From a virus, in the IMG/VR virus record IMGVR_UViG_3300027985_000945, positions 1 to 29,850 of that record: DNA of 29,850 nucleotides, one strand, 5' to 3'. The number at the start of each line of letters is the position of its first letter. Position 1 is the stretch's first letter. The position numbers and the translations under genes are program-made. The notes under the pieces were generated by a model, which saw only the letters and a program-made list of their open reading frames with translations, was not told the origin of the DNA and did no database searches. Positions 29,242-29,850 of the stretch are shown one piece after another.

Positions 29242-29850
29242 TTAAAATTCAAATGTTTCACGATAACGAATTTCCTCACTCTTATTCTCACCACCGCTTC
29301 CTCGTAGAAACCCAATATATTTCTTGAATAATTCTGCGTTAGCCCTTGTGTCAGCTAAAGCACGGTGAGCATTTACCAAATCAACACCATTTTCTGAGCA
29401 CATTGTTCCAAGCTTATAATTTGTAGATTCAACATACCTAAGCCAAGACCACTTCAAAGTATCTATCGTATCCGACGACACATACTTCGACAGATCATAA
29501 CCAAAACAAGTAAAATAATCATCAAGTAACGGTATATCAAATGAATCAATATTGTGCCCGACCAAAATTGGAAAGGTTTTGCCCTTCGTAAATTTAGCAA
29601 AAAAATCAATTAGTTTTTTCGCTTGAACTTTTGGATCAACACCGTTCTCAATTTGATCTACGGTTATTCCGTTGGCATCCAATGCACTCTGTGTTATGAC
29701 TTTATCACCATACATTTTCATCACACCAGATTCAAACTCTGCCACGGTATTCATATCAATATCAACAACAACACATGCTATCTCAACAACAGCTGGATTC
29801 TGGTGTGGTAATCCTGTAGTCTCAAGGTCAAATACGATAAAATTATTTAG
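29242..29850 (-). CDS. DnaQ-type 3'-5' exonuclease, partial at right edge
   Basis: The frame is open through the right edge. Beyond the internal Met at 29754 the translation continues as FIVFDLETTGLP with the first catalytic pair (Asp and Glu of DLET), so the internal Met is not the true start. The second motif is GHNIDSFD and the third HRALADTRA (His and Asp), making a DEDDh exonuclease like DNA polymerase III epsilon. It is probably the proofreader for the family C polymerase, whose PHP domain looks inactive. The extreme N-terminus is missing. Confidence 0.92.
   Translation of the reverse strand, partial: LNNFIVFDLETTGLPHQNPAVVEIACVVVDIDMNTVAEFESGVMKMYGDKVITQSALDANGITVDQIENGVDPKVQAKKLIDFFAKFTKGKTFPILVGHNIDSFDIPLLDDYFTCFGYDLSKYVSSDTIDTLKWSWLRYVESTNYKLGTMCSENGVDLVNAHRALADTRANAELFKKYIGFLRGSGGENKSEEIRYRETFEF

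Noticed and set aside
1-29850. tRNA, CRISPR array, insertion sequence or integrase
   Set aside because: No cloverleaf, repeated spacer pattern, terminal inverted repeats, transposase or recombinase motif was found by reading; tRNAs could be missed without a covariance search.

Overview
The window looks like part of the genome of a tailed double-stranded DNA phage (Caudoviricetes), about 36% GC by eye, that probably infects a Bacteroidota host. Every supported gene lies on the minus strand, genes are packed with 1-40 base overlaps, and the content is viral: terminase large subunit, GH24 endolysin, a full replication and recombination set, and nucleotide metabolism. The host inference rests on promoter-like sites resembling the Bacteroides type (TTTG, about 19-20 bases, then TAnnTTTG or a close variant), on start codons preceded by AT-rich leaders (often TAACAATG or AACAAAATG) with almost no Shine-Dalgarno sequence, and on a small protein with the APLWQQA signature that I associate with Bacteroidales. 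No tRNA, rRNA, CRISPR, integrase, transposase or virion structural gene was seen.

Read in the direction of transcription (right to left). 29850-24577: a DnaQ-type exonuclease cut by the window edge, a 44-residue protein, terminase large subunit, DnaB-like helicase, DnaG-like primase and one unknown protein. 24568-23559: a promoter, an unknown protein and dUTPase. 23513-17931: a promoter, a proline/lysine-rich linker protein, and then a tightly coupled block of six genes: P-loop kinase resembling 5-hydroxymethyl-dU DNA kinase, class II glutamine amidotransferase, amino acid:DNA transferase-like protein (alpha-glutamyl/putrescinyl-thymine pyrophosphorylase superfamily), amidoligase, low-molecular-weight phosphatase-like protein, and a second helical protein of the 5-hmdU kinase/pyrophosphorylase class. 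17895-12059: a promoter, an unknown protein, thymidylate synthase/hydroxymethylase homologue, HD-domain nucleotidase, a P-loop (deoxynucleotide) kinase and a family C DNA polymerase (DnaE type). 12042-3172: a promoter, an unknown coiled protein, ssDNA-binding protein candidate, Mre11/SbcD, RecA, an unknown protein, Rad50/SbcC, HAD phosphatase, RuvC-like resolvase, endolysin and small proteins, ending at a clear intrinsic terminator (3101-3135). 3034-1: a promoter followed by small accessory genes including a SprT-like protease, a 41-residue membrane protein and a DnaA-domain-IV-like protein.

The most interesting system is the block at 17931-22696. Taken with the thymidylate synthase homologue, dUTPase, HD nucleotidase and nucleotide kinase, it reads as a thymine hypermodification pathway: 5-hydroxymethyl-dUMP is made and incorporated, phosphorylated on DNA, and then substituted with an amino acid or amine. 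The amidoligase and glutamine amidotransferase suggest an amide-forming step beyond the chemistries I know from SP10, PhiW-14, ViI and M6. That final structure is inference; the gene families and their coupling are visible in the sequence.
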